Below, piece by piece: positions 31,196 through 40,272 of a DNA stretch of 64,000 nucleotides; the stretch's first letter is position 1, and each line of letters opens with the position of its first letter. The DNA is taken from NCBI RefSeq assembly GCF_004296575.1, contig NZ_SAYT01000001.1, positions 714,856 through 778,855 on the forward strand. The letters are read 5' to 3'. The notes beneath the pieces are model-generated. The model worked only from the letters and a program-made list of their open reading frames with translations, made no database searches and was not told where the DNA came from. This stretch comes from Dyella amyloliquefaciens (GTDB lineage Bacteria; Pseudomonadota; Gammaproteobacteria; Xanthomonadales; Rhodanobacteraceae). Both the position numbers and the translations under genes were made by a program.

Positions 31196-31955
31196 GCCCC
31201 GCATCGTGATGTTGGCGGGTCCTGGCCTTTCCACCGTGCTCATGTACAACGGCCTGCGGGATACCTGCGATATCGTCGCCGTGGTGCTGGAAGAGAAGCC
31301 GTCTTCCAGGAACATGATCAAGCACCGGGCGAAGACGCTGGGCTGGGGCACCACGCTGGGCCAGCTCGCCTTCATCGTGTACAGCCGATGGCTGGGCGTG
31401 CGATCAAGCCCCCGCGTGCGCCATCTGCTGGATCGCTACGAACTGGACGATGCACCACTGCCTTCGCATGCCGTCACCAAGGTCGTCAGCGCCAATCGGC
31501 GCGAGGTGATCCAGCTGCTGAAGAAGCTGGCACCGGATGCCGTGGTCGTGAACGGTACACGCATCCTGTCGGGCAAGCTGCTGGGATCGATCGATGCTCC
31601 CTTCATCAACACCCACATGGGAATCACGCCGGCCTATCGCGGCGTGCACGGAGGGTACTGGGCACTGGCCATGGACGATCGCCGCCATTGCGGGGTTACC
31701 GTGCACATGGTCGACGAGGGCGTGGACACCGGCGGCGTTCTCTATCAGTCCACCATCGACATCGAAGACAAGGACAACTTCGCGACTTACCCCATCCATC
31801 AGATCGCCAAGGCGATCCCGATGATGCAGACCGCGCTGAACGACGCCGCGCAACGCCGCCTTGCGCCGCACGCGAGTGAAGGCCCCTCGCAGCAGTGGTA
31901 TCACCCCACGCTGTTCTTCTATCTGAAGCAGCGCCTGCGGAACGGGATCAAGTAG
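31185..31955 (+). CDS. Formyltransferase family protein, 256 aa
   Basis: The start at 31185 (MPPRPRIVMLAGPG) overlaps the deacetylase gene. The family signature is clear: VVVNGTRILSGKLLG, NTHMGITPAYRGVHGGYWAL (Asn and His) and TVHMVDEGVDTGGVLYQ (Asp), the triad used with 10-formyl-tetrahydrofolate by Fmt, PurN and sugar N-formyltransferases. The acceptor is not evident from the sequence. Coupling to a NodB-type deacetylase suggests that it formylates the amine released by that enzyme on a surface glycan precursor. This is inference. Confidence 0.88.
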   Translation: MPPRPRIVMLAGPGLSTVLMYNGLRDTCDIVAVVLEEKPSSRNMIKHRAKTLGWGTTLGQLAFIVYSRWLGVRSSPRVRHLLDRYELDDAPLPSHAVTKVVSANRREVIQLLKKLAPDAVVVNGTRILSGKLLGSIDAPFINTHMGITPAYRGVHGGYWALAMDDRRHCGVTVHMVDEGVDTGGVLYQSTIDIEDKDNFATYPIHQIAKAIPMMQTALNDAAQRRLAPHASEGPSQQWYHPTLFFYLKQRLRNGIK

Positions 31956-32151
31956 CGTCTGGTCCGCTTGGGTGATGAGGCCGCTGGCCCATCGGCGAGG
32001 AATCCTGCTTCCGGGCTTTGCTGCAGCCATTTCACCGGCAGGGGGCGGCTATACTCCAGGAGCTTGCCCGTGCGGCTGGCCCGCCTGGGCCCGTCGCTGC
32101 TTTGCCTGGGCAGTTTGATGTCTGGCTTCGAGAGCTCCGGTTTCTTCTGTC

Positions 32152-32625
32152 ATGAAAAACGCACCAGAATGGACTTTCCTGCGTTCCCTGCCGCGCCCAT
32201 CGAGGATAGGTCGCGTGCGACAGGTCCTGCTGGCTGGCCTGGTTGCGCTGGCCAGTGCGAGCTCGGCCATGGCCACCGAGGCCCCGCTCGCCGCCACCCA
32301 GCTGGTGGAGCGCCAGCAGGCCGGGCAGGCGCCGCTGCTGCTCGATGTGCGACGTGCCGACGAGTATCGCGACGGCCATATCGCGGGTGCGCTGAATATC
32401 CCCGTCGAGCAGTTGGGTAGCCGGGCCGGTGCGCTGGGCGTACCCCGTGACCGCGAGATCGTGGTGTACTGCGTCTCGGGGCGGCGTGCCGCACGTGCGC
32501 AGGAAACACTGCAGTCGCTGGGCTACAGCCACGTGCGACTGCTCGATGGCAGCCTCAACGCCTGGCGCCAGCAGCAGTTGCCGCTGGTGCAGGAAGGCGG
32601 CGCGGTCCCCGAACACACACACTGA
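32152..32625 (+). CDS. Periplasmic rhodanese-domain protein, 157 aa
   Basis: An N-terminal signal sequence (VRQVLLAGLVALASASSAMA, about 22-41) is followed by one rhodanese domain: LLLDVRRADEYRDGHIAGAL and the active loop YCVSGRRA with Cys107. The single-domain, exported form is like PspE; the loop length fits sulfurtransferases rather than phosphatases. It may handle persulfides in the periplasm. It lies 9 bp before the arginase gene and may be co-transcribed with it; no functional link is obvious. Confidence 0.88.
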   Translation: MKNAPEWTFLRSLPRPSRIGRVRQVLLAGLVALASASSAMATEAPLAATQLVERQQAGQAPLLLDVRRADEYRDGHIAGALNIPVEQLGSRAGALGVPRDREIVVYCVSGRRAARAQETLQSLGYSHVRLLDGSLNAWRQQQLPLVQEGGAVPEHTH

Positions 32626-32634
32626 CAGGTCGGC

Positions 32635-33549
32635 ATGGTCAACAAGGCAATTTCCCTGATCGGCGTTCCCACCGACATTGGCGCGGGTCATCGTGGCGCG
32701 TCCATGGGTCCGGAAGCGCTGCGCGTAGCCAACCTCGGCGCCAAGCTCGCCAAGCGCGGTCTCGATGTGGTTGATCGCGGCAACCTGCAGGGGCCGCTCA
32801 ATCCGTGGCAGCCGCCGCACAACGGTTATCGACACTTGCCTGAAGTGCTGGCCTGGAATCAGGCCGTGCACGAAGCGATTTACGCGGAGCTAGTGGCGGG
32901 ACGCGTTCCGGTCATGCTGGGTGGCGATCACTGCCTCGCCATCGGTTCCATCAGCGCGGTGGCGCGCCACTGCCGTGAGCAAGGCAAGAAGCTTCGCGTG
33001 CTGTGGCTGGATGCGCACGCTGATTTCAACACCGCTGAAGTCACGCCGTCGGGCAACATCCACGGCATGCCGGTGGCGTGCCTGTGCGGCAAGGGTCCGA
33101 AGGAACTGGTGGAGGTGGGTGGCCAGGTGCCCGCCACCACGCCGGATGTGTACCGGCAGGTCGGCATCCGTTCCGTGGACGAGGATGAAAAGCGCCTCGT
33201 GCGCGAGTCGAAGGTCAGCATCTTCGACATGCGCCACATTGATGAAGTGGGCATGAAGCGCACGATGGAAGAGGCGCTGGGCGACGTCGATGACAACACG
33301 CATCTGCACGTCAGCTTCGACGTGGATTTCCTCGATCCGGCCATCGCGCCGGGCGTAGGCACCACCGTTCGCGGCGGACCGAACTATCGCGAAGCGCAGC
33401 TGTGCATGGAGATGATTGCCGACACGGGCCGCATCGGTTCGCTCGACATCGTCGAACTCAACCCCGCTTTTGACAAGAAGAACCAGACCGCGCGCCTCGC
33501 GGTGGATCTGGTCGAATCGCTGTTCGGCAAGTCCACGCTGATCCGATGA
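32635..33549 (+). CDS. rocF: Arginase
   Basis: The 304-residue ureohydrolase has all manganese-binding motifs: GGDHCLAIG, DAHADFNT and SFDVDFLDP, plus NIHGMP and the C-terminal DIVELNP. The SGNIHGMP form and length fit true arginases rather than agmatinases. It hydrolyses L-arginine to ornithine and urea in the cytoplasm. No other arginine-catabolism gene is adjacent; trpS follows after 34 bp. Confidence 0.93.
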   Translation: MVNKAISLIGVPTDIGAGHRGASMGPEALRVANLGAKLAKRGLDVVDRGNLQGPLNPWQPPHNGYRHLPEVLAWNQAVHEAIYAELVAGRVPVMLGGDHCLAIGSISAVARHCREQGKKLRVLWLDAHADFNTAEVTPSGNIHGMPVACLCGKGPKELVEVGGQVPATTPDVYRQVGIRSVDEDEKRLVRESKVSIFDMRHIDEVGMKRTMEEALGDVDDNTHLHVSFDVDFLDPAIAPGVGTTVRGGPNYREAQLCMEMIADTGRIGSLDIVELNPAFDKKNQTARLAVDLVESLFGKSTLIR

Positions 33550-33583
33550 ACACTACTCACCACAACATCAAGAACGAACGCTC

Positions 33584-34948
33584 ATGAAGACCCGCGTACT
33601 TACCGGCATCACCACCACCGGCACGCCGCACCTCGGCAACTACGTCGGCGCGATCCGCCCGGCAGTGACCGCCAGCCTGCGCGATGACGTGGATGCGTTC
33701 TACTTCATGGCCGACTACCACGCGCTGATCAAGAGCGACGATCCGGCGCGCATCGAGCGTTCGCGCCTGGAAATCGCCGCGACCTGGCTGGCCGCAGGTC
33801 TCGATCCGCAGCGGGTCACGTTCTACCGCCAGTCGGACATCCCGGAAATTCCGGAACTGACCTGGTTCCTCACCTGCGTCACCGCCAAGGGCCTGCTCAA
33901 TCGTGCGCATGCCTATAAGGCGTCGGTGGACAAGAACACCGAGGCGGGCGAGGACGCCGACGCCGGCGTCACCGCCGGCCTCTACATGTATCCGGTGCTG
34001 ATGGCTGCCGACATCCTCGCGTTCAACGCGAACAAGGTGCCGGTGGGCCGCGACCAGATCCAGCACATCGAGATGGCGCGCGATATCGCGCAGCGCTTCA
34101 ACCACATCTACGGACGCGAGTTCTTCGTGCTGCCGGAAGTGGTGATCGAGGAGCAGGTGGCAACGCTGCCGGGCCTCGACGGTCGCAAGATGTCCAAGAG
34201 CTACGACAACACCATCCCGCTGTTCTCCGGTGGCCAGAAAAACCTGCGCGAATCGATCATGCGCATCGTCACCGACTCGCGCCTGCCGGGCGAAGCGAAG
34301 GACCCGGACAGCTCCTCGCTGTTCACCATCTTCCGCGCGTTCGCCAGCGAGGCCGAATCGGAAGCCTTCCGCCAGGCGCTGGTCGGCGGCATCGGCTGGG
34401 GTGAGGCCAAGCAGGTGCTGTTCGAACGCATCGAAGTGGACGTGGCGCCGATGCGCGAGAGCTATGACGCGCTGATGGCCCGCCCTGCGATGATCGAGGA
34501 GATCCTGCAGGAAGGCGCCAAGAAGGCGCGCGCCATCGCTGCGCCGAAGGTGGCCGAGCTGCGCGACGCCATCGGCCTGCGTTCGGGCGTTTCGGTGGCG
34601 CCGCAAGCTGCAGCAGCCAAGCCTGCGCCGAAGACCGGGAAGATGCCGCGCTTTGCGAGCTTCCGCGATGCCGATGGCAGCTTCCGCTTCCGCCTGTTCT
34701 CCGCCGATGGCGAAGAGCTGCTGCTGTCCCGTTCATTCGCCGATCCCAAGGCCGCAGGTGTGCTGCAGAAACGCATCAAGGAGCTGGGTGCCGCCAGCGC
34801 CGTGGTGCAGGTGCAGCCGCTTTCCCTGGTACTGGAGCTGGATGGCGAGCATGTGGCCGTGACGCCCGATTACGACGGCGAGGAGGCCCGCGACGAGGCC
34901 CTGACCCGTCTGCGGGGCGCCCTGGAACAATTGGCCGCGCAGGAATAA
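33584..34948 (+). CDS. trpS: Tryptophanyl-tRNA synthetase with C-terminal extension, 454 aa
   Basis: A class I synthetase with the HIGH-type motif GTPHLGNY (13-20) and GRKMSKS at about 200. The first about 335 residues cover the usual enzyme. An Ala/Pro linker then leads to an extra domain (about 355-454) containing MPRFASFRDADGSFRFRLFS and EELLLSRSFADPKAAGV, which resembles DUF1508/YegP repeats. Such extended TrpS proteins occur in xanthomonads. The extension may assist tRNA binding or regulation; its role is not known. Confidence 0.95.
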   Translation: MKTRVLTGITTTGTPHLGNYVGAIRPAVTASLRDDVDAFYFMADYHALIKSDDPARIERSRLEIAATWLAAGLDPQRVTFYRQSDIPEIPELTWFLTCVTAKGLLNRAHAYKASVDKNTEAGEDADAGVTAGLYMYPVLMAADILAFNANKVPVGRDQIQHIEMARDIAQRFNHIYGREFFVLPEVVIEEQVATLPGLDGRKMSKSYDNTIPLFSGGQKNLRESIMRIVTDSRLPGEAKDPDSSSLFTIFRAFASEAESEAFRQALVGGIGWGEAKQVLFERIEVDVAPMRESYDALMARPAMIEEILQEGAKKARAIAAPKVAELRDAIGLRSGVSVAPQAAAAKPAPKTGKMPRFASFRDADGSFRFRLFSADGEELLLSRSFADPKAAGVLQKRIKELGAASAVVQVQPLSLVLELDGEHVAVTPDYDGEEARDEALTRLRGALEQLAAQE

Positions 34949-34986
34949 GCGCGGCAGGCACCGGCATCCAAGGAGTGAACTGACGC

Positions 34987-35313
34987 ATGCGTTACCTGGC
35001 CATCCTGCTGCTCGCGCCCTGGTTGCTGATCCTCGGCTGGGCGTACTGGGCGTATCCCAAGAGCCTGCCGCGTACGTCCGCACGGCGCGGCTTCGACATG
35101 GCGGCGCTGCTGCTGGCCGCTTTTGCGGCCGTGGAATGCGCGGGTGCGGCGTTCGACACCGCCAGTGTCCCCGCCGTGGGTCAGTACGGCCCGGCCAGCG
35201 GTGCTATCTGGCAGCAGGTATTGCCGGCGCTCTATGGCTATGGCGCCTGCGTGGTGGTGCTGGTGCTGGCGATGATCGTGCGCCACCTTTTGTGGCGCAC
35301 GCGCGCCCATTGA
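34987..35313 (+). CDS. Small membrane protein, 108 aa
   Basis: Three hydrophobic segments (about 3-22, 38-56 and 78-100) with a basic end (RHLLWRTRAH). The first is preceded by MRYLA with no cleavage site, so this is a multi-pass inner-membrane protein. It follows trpS by 38 bp and precedes a conserved soluble protein by 17 bp, suggesting a shared transcript. I do not recognise the family. Confidence 0.78.
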   Translation: MRYLAILLLAPWLLILGWAYWAYPKSLPRTSARRGFDMAALLLAAFAAVECAGAAFDTASVPAVGQYGPASGAIWQQVLPALYGYGACVVVLVLAMIVRHLLWRTRAH

Positions 35314-35330
35314 TCGACGAGGTTTCTCCC

Positions 35331-35969
35331 ATGCAAGACGCTGCGCTCCAGCAATACCTCCTGCAACTGTTCCAGCGCCACGGCGTCGAGCTCGAGCCCG
35401 ACGAAGACTGGTTGATGACCGATGGCGACTTCCCGGCAGTGCGTGCCACGTGGACCGAAGGCGCCAGTGGCCAGCCCGGTCGCCTGGATGTCGATATCGT
35501 GCTCAGCGAAGAGCGCCACATCGAGGAGAGCTTTGCGGGCCATGGCAGTGGTGACGCCGGCTGTCGCGATGCCCTGGACACCTTCGAGCGAGGGGCGCTC
35601 CATGTGCTGCTCGCTGCCTGCTGGTATGTGACCGACGAGCGTCGTCTGCAGACCTATGGCTGGGAGCTTGGCCTGCGTACCTGGGATGTGTTCGTCGGCC
35701 CCTGGTTGTCGAATCGCGAAGATGCGGCCATCCCGCAGGACCTCCTGCCGGCGCTGCGTGAAGCCTTGCAGCGCGAGGTGCTCGGTGGCGAGCCGCACTG
35801 GATACGCCTGTTCCATCGCCGGGGCGATGACGGCCGGGTCAGCGCCGAGGTCCTGCTCGACAATGCGCCGTGGCCTGCGGGCGATCGCGCGCTTGCGTCG
35901 CTCACCTGGCCTGCGGACAACGGTTACAGCGTGCGAGGCTTCGTCATGCTGGACATCCGGGACTACTGA
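35331..35969 (+). CDS. Conserved hypothetical protein (DUF6348-like), 212 aa
   Basis: The start at 35331 (MQDAALQQYLLQLFQRHGVE) is preferred over longer in-frame forms that run through the previous gene. A soluble, acidic protein with HIEESFAGHG near residue 65 and RTWDVFVGPWLSNRED around residue 120; the ESFAGHG and WDVFVGPW patterns are those I associate with DUF6348, whose function is unknown. It is probably cotranscribed with the small membrane protein upstream. A REP-like inverted repeat follows. Confidence 0.72.
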   Translation: MQDAALQQYLLQLFQRHGVELEPDEDWLMTDGDFPAVRATWTEGASGQPGRLDVDIVLSEERHIEESFAGHGSGDAGCRDALDTFERGALHVLLAACWYVTDERRLQTYGWELGLRTWDVFVGPWLSNREDAAIPQDLLPALREALQREVLGGEPHWIRLFHRRGDDGRVSAEVLLDNAPWPAGDRALASLTWPADNGYSVRGFVMLDIRDY

Positions 35970-35986
35970 GTCCCCGCACAACCTAT

Positions 35987-36073
35987 GTAGGAGCGCACCC
36001 AGTGCGCGATCGCCGTTCCGCGAGTTCCTCGTGACCTGATACGTGCGTGGTCGCGCACTGGGTGCGCTCCTAC
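35987..36073. repeat. REP/BIME-type inverted repeat pair
   Basis: Two 23-nt arms (35987-36009 and 36051-36073) starting GTAGGAGCGCACCCAGTGCG are exact inverted copies separated by 41 nt. The same unit recurs at 43901-44017. The location between convergent genes and the conserved core identify REP-like elements, which in this group are mobilised by RAYT transposases. Confidence 0.88.
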
Positions 36074-36080
36074 AGGATAG

Positions 36081-37451
36081 TCAGGGCAGCAATTTCCCTG
36101 GATTGAGTATTCCCTCGGGATCGAAGGCGGCCTTCACGTTCCGCATCAGCTGCAGCGTTGTCGGTTGCAGGGCGAGCGGCATGAACTCGCGCTTCACCAG
36201 TCCGATGCCGTGCTCGCCCGACAAGGTGCCGTCCAGCGCGATCACCAGCGCAAACACCTCGGCCAGGCAGGCATGCGCGCGTTCGCGCTCGGCCTCGTCA
36301 CGTGGCAGCAGGTTCACGTGCAGGTTGCCATTGCCGGCGTGACCGAAGCTCACGATCAGTACGTCGTGCTTTTTCGCCAGGTGCTTGATGCCATCGACCA
36401 GTTCGGGCAGCCGGCTGACCGGTACCACCACATCCTCATTGATCTTGTTCGGCGAGATAGTTCGCTGAGCTGGCGACAAAGCCTTGCGCGCCGACCAAAG
36501 CGCTGTGGTTTCCTCGGCAGTCTCCGCCACGCGTAGTTCTTCCAGTCCTTCGCCGCGCGCGGCACGCGAGACCGCTGCGACCGCACTCGGCAGCGTGTCC
36601 GGTTCGCCGTCCACTTCGATCATCAGCATGGCGCCGGCCACCGGTACGCTATCCCCGCCATGGTCGCGTGCGAGCTTCAGCGCCACGTCGTCGATGAACT
36701 CCAGTGCGCAGGGCGTTACCGGCTGCGCCATGATGCGGGCAACGGCACGTGCCGCGGCGCTTACATCGGTGTACGTGGCGCGCATGGTGCGCAGGCCGGA
36801 AGGCTTCGGCGTAAGCTTGAGCGTGGCTTCGGTGATCAGTGCGAGCGTGCCCTCCGAGCCGATCAGCAGGCGCGTGAGGTCGTAACCCGTCGCTCCCTTG
36901 CTGGTATAGGTGCCGCAGCGGAAACCGTCGCCCGTGCCCGCTACCGCCCGCAGGCCCAATGTGTTCTCGCGCGGGCTGCCGTACTTCACCGTGCGCGGGC
37001 CGGCCGAGTTGCAGGCGAGGTTGCCGCCGATGCTGCACCACGGGGAAGAGGTCGGGTCGGGTGGCCAGAAGAAACCGTGTGGCTTGAGTGCCTGCTGCAG
37101 GTCGCCGTTGAGCACGCCCGGTTCGACCACGGCCAGGCGGTTATCCGGATCGATGCGCAGGATGCGGTTCATCCGCTCGAAACTCACCACCACGCCGCCG
37201 TCCACCGGCACGGTGGCGCCCGTGGTGTTGGTACCGCGCCCGCGTCCGATCACCGGCACACGATGTTCGCGGCAAAGCTGCAGCAGAGACTCGACCTGTT
37301 CGTGGGTGGTGGGGAACACCACGGCATCCGGTGAGGCATTACGGCGCGAATTGTCATACGCATACGCAAGACGCTCGGCCATGTCGACTGACATCGCGTT
37401 GCCGGGAAAATGCTGGCGCAGTGCGGAAAGGAGGGCATCGGGCAGGTTCAT
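36081..37451 (-). CDS. FAD-linked oxidase, GlcD/D-lactate dehydrogenase family, 456 aa
   Basis: The N-terminal FAD-binding PCMH domain shows PVIGRGRGTNTTGATVPVDG and SIGGNLACNSAGPRTVKYG; the C-terminal half has SFGHAGNGNLHVN (metal/substrate histidines), LSGEHGIGLVKREFM and FDPEGILNPGK. This is the pattern of D-2-hydroxyacid dehydrogenases such as GlcD and D-lactate dehydrogenase (cytochrome). It oxidises a D-2-hydroxyacid and passes electrons to the respiratory chain. No glcE/glcF partner is adjacent, which favours a stand-alone D-lactate or D-2-hydroxyglutarate type enzyme; the exact substrate is open. Confidence 0.9.
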   Translation of the reverse strand: MNLPDALLSALRQHFPGNAMSVDMAERLAYAYDNSRRNASPDAVVFPTTHEQVESLLQLCREHRVPVIGRGRGTNTTGATVPVDGGVVVSFERMNRILRIDPDNRLAVVEPGVLNGDLQQALKPHGFFWPPDPTSSPWCSIGGNLACNSAGPRTVKYGSPRENTLGLRAVAGTGDGFRCGTYTSKGATGYDLTRLLIGSEGTLALITEATLKLTPKPSGLRTMRATYTDVSAAARAVARIMAQPVTPCALEFIDDVALKLARDHGGDSVPVAGAMLMIEVDGEPDTLPSAVAAVSRAARGEGLEELRVAETAEETTALWSARKALSPAQRTISPNKINEDVVVPVSRLPELVDGIKHLAKKHDVLIVSFGHAGNGNLHVNLLPRDEAERERAHACLAEVFALVIALDGTLSGEHGIGLVKREFMPLALQPTTLQLMRNVKAAFDPEGILNPGKLLP

Positions 37452-37539
37452 GCGCGCAGTATCCCACTGCGGGCGACCAAGCGGCGTCGCGCTGGATGGT
37501 TCGGGAGCGATCCGGTCGGGCGCGTGGCCGGCGCGGCAT

Positions 37540-39024
37540 TCATCCTGCGGGTCTGGCCTGCGCCGTGGTCGATGAGGCCGGAATCACGTCCTCGATGCGG
37601 TCGTGCACGTACGGGTAGAAGGGATTGGAGCTGATACGCAGTACCGCATCGAGGTTGAGGATCAGCGCCCCGCGTTCGCCCCGTGGTGCCTGCGTGCCCA
37701 GGCGAACACCGTAGTTCTCCGACGTGTCGGGGTCGGTGCCGTAAAGCGGATCATTGGGCGGGAAGGGTAGGGCAATGTGCGACAGCGAGAAAATGTTGTC
37801 CGGATAGATGATGGACAGCGGCGTGGCGGTGACCTTGTCACTGTCGGCAGGCGTGCTGCGAGCGACGGTGTGGCTGTCGTTCTCCGCTTCATTGGCGATC
37901 ACGGTCGTCTTGTAGTGCTGCGGTCCGGGCGGCAGCAGGTTCTTCAGGGCCTGCAGCGAACTGGCGCGCAGCAAGGAGTCGAAGCGATGGTTGCGATTCA
38001 CGTCGAACAACACGATCTCGCTGCCGTTGTCCGGTAACTGTGCATAGAGCGTGCGCACCACGGCCCGTGCACTCACCGTGTCGTCGATGACCGACTGGAA
38101 GGTGAGGATGGGTGGCAGACGAGATAGCTGGTGCTCGCGGCCAAGGCGCAGCAGCTGGCTGCGCAACACATCCGTCAGCAGGTAGGTCTGCCGGGCTGCA
38201 TTCACGGGGAACGAGTTGTACTTGAACGGGTTGTATTCCGGCAGCAGGTCCAGCCACGCGGCCTTCGCAAAGGCTGGCAGGAGTGCGGGCAGTCCTGCCA
38301 GGCCCGCAAACCGCGCAAACGTCGTGACACCGATCATCGGCGACAGCAGTACGAGTCGCGATGGCATCGCCAGCTCCGGGTGCTCGCAGGCATCGAGTGT
38401 GTACTTCACTGCGAGCGCGCCTCCATTGGAATATCCCACCATATGGATCGGCGCCTGCGGGCCGACGCGCCGACGCGCTTCGCGCATGGCCAGCCGCGTT
38501 GCCGCCAGCCAGTCGGGCCACTGCGCCTCGGTCAGCGCCGCCGGCACCGTGCCATGCCCGGGTACGCGCAAGCCGATCGCGACAAAGCCGCGCGCGCGAT
38601 ACAGCTCGGCAATATCGCGCAGGCTATAGGGAGAATCGGTCAGGCCGTGGATCAGCACCACCGCACCGACCGGAGGCCTGGTGGGTTCAAGCACGTACGA
38701 CCGGTTCCAGTCCACCTTGAAGTGCTCCGGATACATCGGCGCGCCTTCGAAATAGCGATTGGTCCCCACGCGCTCCGACGCATCCAGCTTGTCGCTGACC
38801 TGCGTGCGCACCTCGTCGAATACGCGTTGTTCCGCAGCGATATAGCCCGCCCAATCCGTGGCATCGATCTCCGTTGCGGTCAGTTCGTGGGGGATATAGG
38901 TCTGCCATGGCGCCAGCGGATCGCCTCGCTGCGAATCCCAGGCACGGATACCCAGCAGGGAGCACAGGAAGATCAGGATGACGATGGACGTCCATTTGCC
39001 GATCTTGACCAGAGCGCGAAGCAT
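37540..39024 (-). CDS. Membrane-anchored alpha/beta-hydrolase, 494 aa
   Basis: One N-terminal membrane helix (about 11-29, TSIVILIFLCSLLGIRAW) anchors a periplasmic hydrolase. VVLIHGLTDSPYS (oxyanion region, His126), GHGTVP and the nucleophile elbow GYSNGG with Ser199 are visible; FQSVIDDTVSA probably carries the acid and NRNHRFD or LSHIALPFP the His. It belongs to the S33/carboxylesterase group; the substrate is unknown. It stands alone, 88 bp from the FAD oxidase on the same strand. Confidence 0.88.
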   Translation of the reverse strand: MLRALVKIGKWTSIVILIFLCSLLGIRAWDSQRGDPLAPWQTYIPHELTATEIDATDWAGYIAAEQRVFDEVRTQVSDKLDASERVGTNRYFEGAPMYPEHFKVDWNRSYVLEPTRPPVGAVVLIHGLTDSPYSLRDIAELYRARGFVAIGLRVPGHGTVPAALTEAQWPDWLAATRLAMREARRRVGPQAPIHMVGYSNGGALAVKYTLDACEHPELAMPSRLVLLSPMIGVTTFARFAGLAGLPALLPAFAKAAWLDLLPEYNPFKYNSFPVNAARQTYLLTDVLRSQLLRLGREHQLSRLPPILTFQSVIDDTVSARAVVRTLYAQLPDNGSEIVLFDVNRNHRFDSLLRASSLQALKNLLPPGPQHYKTTVIANEAENDSHTVARSTPADSDKVTATPLSIIYPDNIFSLSHIALPFPPNDPLYGTDPDTSENYGVRLGTQAPRGERGALILNLDAVLRISSNPFYPYVHDRIEDVIPASSTTAQARPAG

Positions 39025-39150
39025 GCTGATCCCCTGAGGTTGACCCGTCGCCCGACGACTATGCCCGGCAGTTTGCCCTACGAGATATGAGCAAATCGTT
39101 GAGGAGTTTTCCCGGTACCGAGGGCGGCGTCTTCCGCTCAGGCCGGCATA

Positions 39151-39381
39151 TCAATGGCCGCGGCAGCAGGGTGCCTGCTGCTGGACGGGCGGGCAGGGCA
39201 CCGTTCCATAGGAACAAAATACGCAGCAGTCCCCGGCTTTGGGACGTAACAGCGCGCCGCATCCCGCGCAGTCGTAAAAGAAGATGCAGGCGTTCGTTGG
39301 CATGACTTCGGTGGTCTGATGACCGCATTCAGGACACGTCAGCGTGGACTCCAGAATCGGAGTTTCCGTATGAGTGCTCAT
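39151..39381 (-). CDS. GDCCVxC-domain small Cys-rich protein, 76 aa
   Basis: A 76-residue protein with CPECGH, YDCAGCG and the signature GDCCVFCSYGTVPCPP near the C-terminus, then PCC. This matches the family named for its GDCCVxC motif, some members of which carry selenocysteine; here all positions are Cys. The first CxxC pairs suggest a zinc ribbon, the latter part a metal or mercury thiol site. GGAGAAA lies upstream of the ATG. It is a single gene; the function is unproven. Confidence 0.85.
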   Translation of the reverse strand: MSTHTETPILESTLTCPECGHQTTEVMPTNACIFFYDCAGCGALLRPKAGDCCVFCSYGTVPCPPVQQQAPCCRGH

Positions 39382-39775
39382 GGCGGCTTTCTCCGCGACA
39401 TCATGCGTCTACGCGCAGGTGGCGTCGGGTGGTCGATTCCCTGCAACGAGGAAAGCCTGGCATGATCGAGATGCCCGAATTCCCGTCAGCGCCGCAATGG
39501 GTTCTTTTCGGCCCTGGGAACTTGTGGAGCCTGACCAGAGTGCGTCGGGTCACGGGCAAAGCGGTTCGTCGATTGGAAGCCTTTGGTCTGGTCCACTGCG
39601 GTGGAGATTTTCTTCCCCGCATAGACCGAATGGATAGTAGCGACCGACAGAGGCTTGGGTGTGTCGTTCATTCGGACACCTGTGTACGTGGCGGGCAGTT
39701 GGACCAACATACACCTTCTTCAAGGCGGCTGCATTTGGGGGCTTGGCCCGCACGCGTTAAGGCCGTGGTTCCGGG
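39382..39775. other. Region without a supported gene, 394 bp
   Basis: Open frames exist on both strands (for example 39429-39968 plus), but none has a ribosome-binding site or family character, and the longest overlaps the small membrane protein gene antisense. Possibly decayed coding DNA. Confidence 0.4.
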
Positions 39776-40000
39776 TCAGAACTTCATGCGTCGACCCAAA
39801 AGCATGCCGATCAAGCTGCCTGCCGCGCAGAAGGCAAACGCGAAATTGCCCAGCCCCCATGCGGGCGCGATCGGCAGCGTAAACACGGATGCAAGCGCCC
39901 ATGGCGCGGGAAACATCAGTGCGCCGGCAGTCAGCATGCCCATGTATCCACTGGCCCTGAGCGCCTGAGTACTCACTGCGGTTGAGGGTTTCGATGCCAT
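39776..40000 (-). CDS. Small two-helix membrane protein, 74 aa
   Basis: The ATG at 40000 is preceded by GGGAGGGAG. The product has two hydrophobic segments (about 18-41, YMGMLTAGALMFPAPWALAS, and about 48-68, LGNFAFAFCAAGSLIGMLLG) and a basic tail GRRMKF. The layout is an inner-membrane hairpin. It is not recognised. Confidence 0.65.
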   Translation of the reverse strand: MASKPSTAVSTQALRASGYMGMLTAGALMFPAPWALASVFTLPIAPAWGLGNFAFAFCAAGSLIGMLLGRRMKF

Positions 40001-40272
40001 GTCTCCCTCCCGTGGGTTTCAGACATGGATGCTACGCTCAATCGACTTGTGCGCGTGGCTACGGTGATGATCAGTGCGATGCGCTTCGTCTCCTGGCGTC
40101 ATCACGGAATCACCCCGCGCGTTCGTGGGTTTCCACGTTACGATCGGGTGAATTTTCGACGCAACAGCGGGTGCGGTTCAGCTGCAGTGCCCTGCGCGTT
40201 CACCCTGTTTCAGCAACAGCCAGCTTCGCGCGACTAAGCTAAAAAAAATGGGATGAGACCTGAGGTGCCGCC

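Noticed and set aside
39429-39968. A 179-codon plus-strand gene
   Set aside because: No ribosome-binding site, low-complexity composition and overlap with the better supported minus-strand membrane gene.
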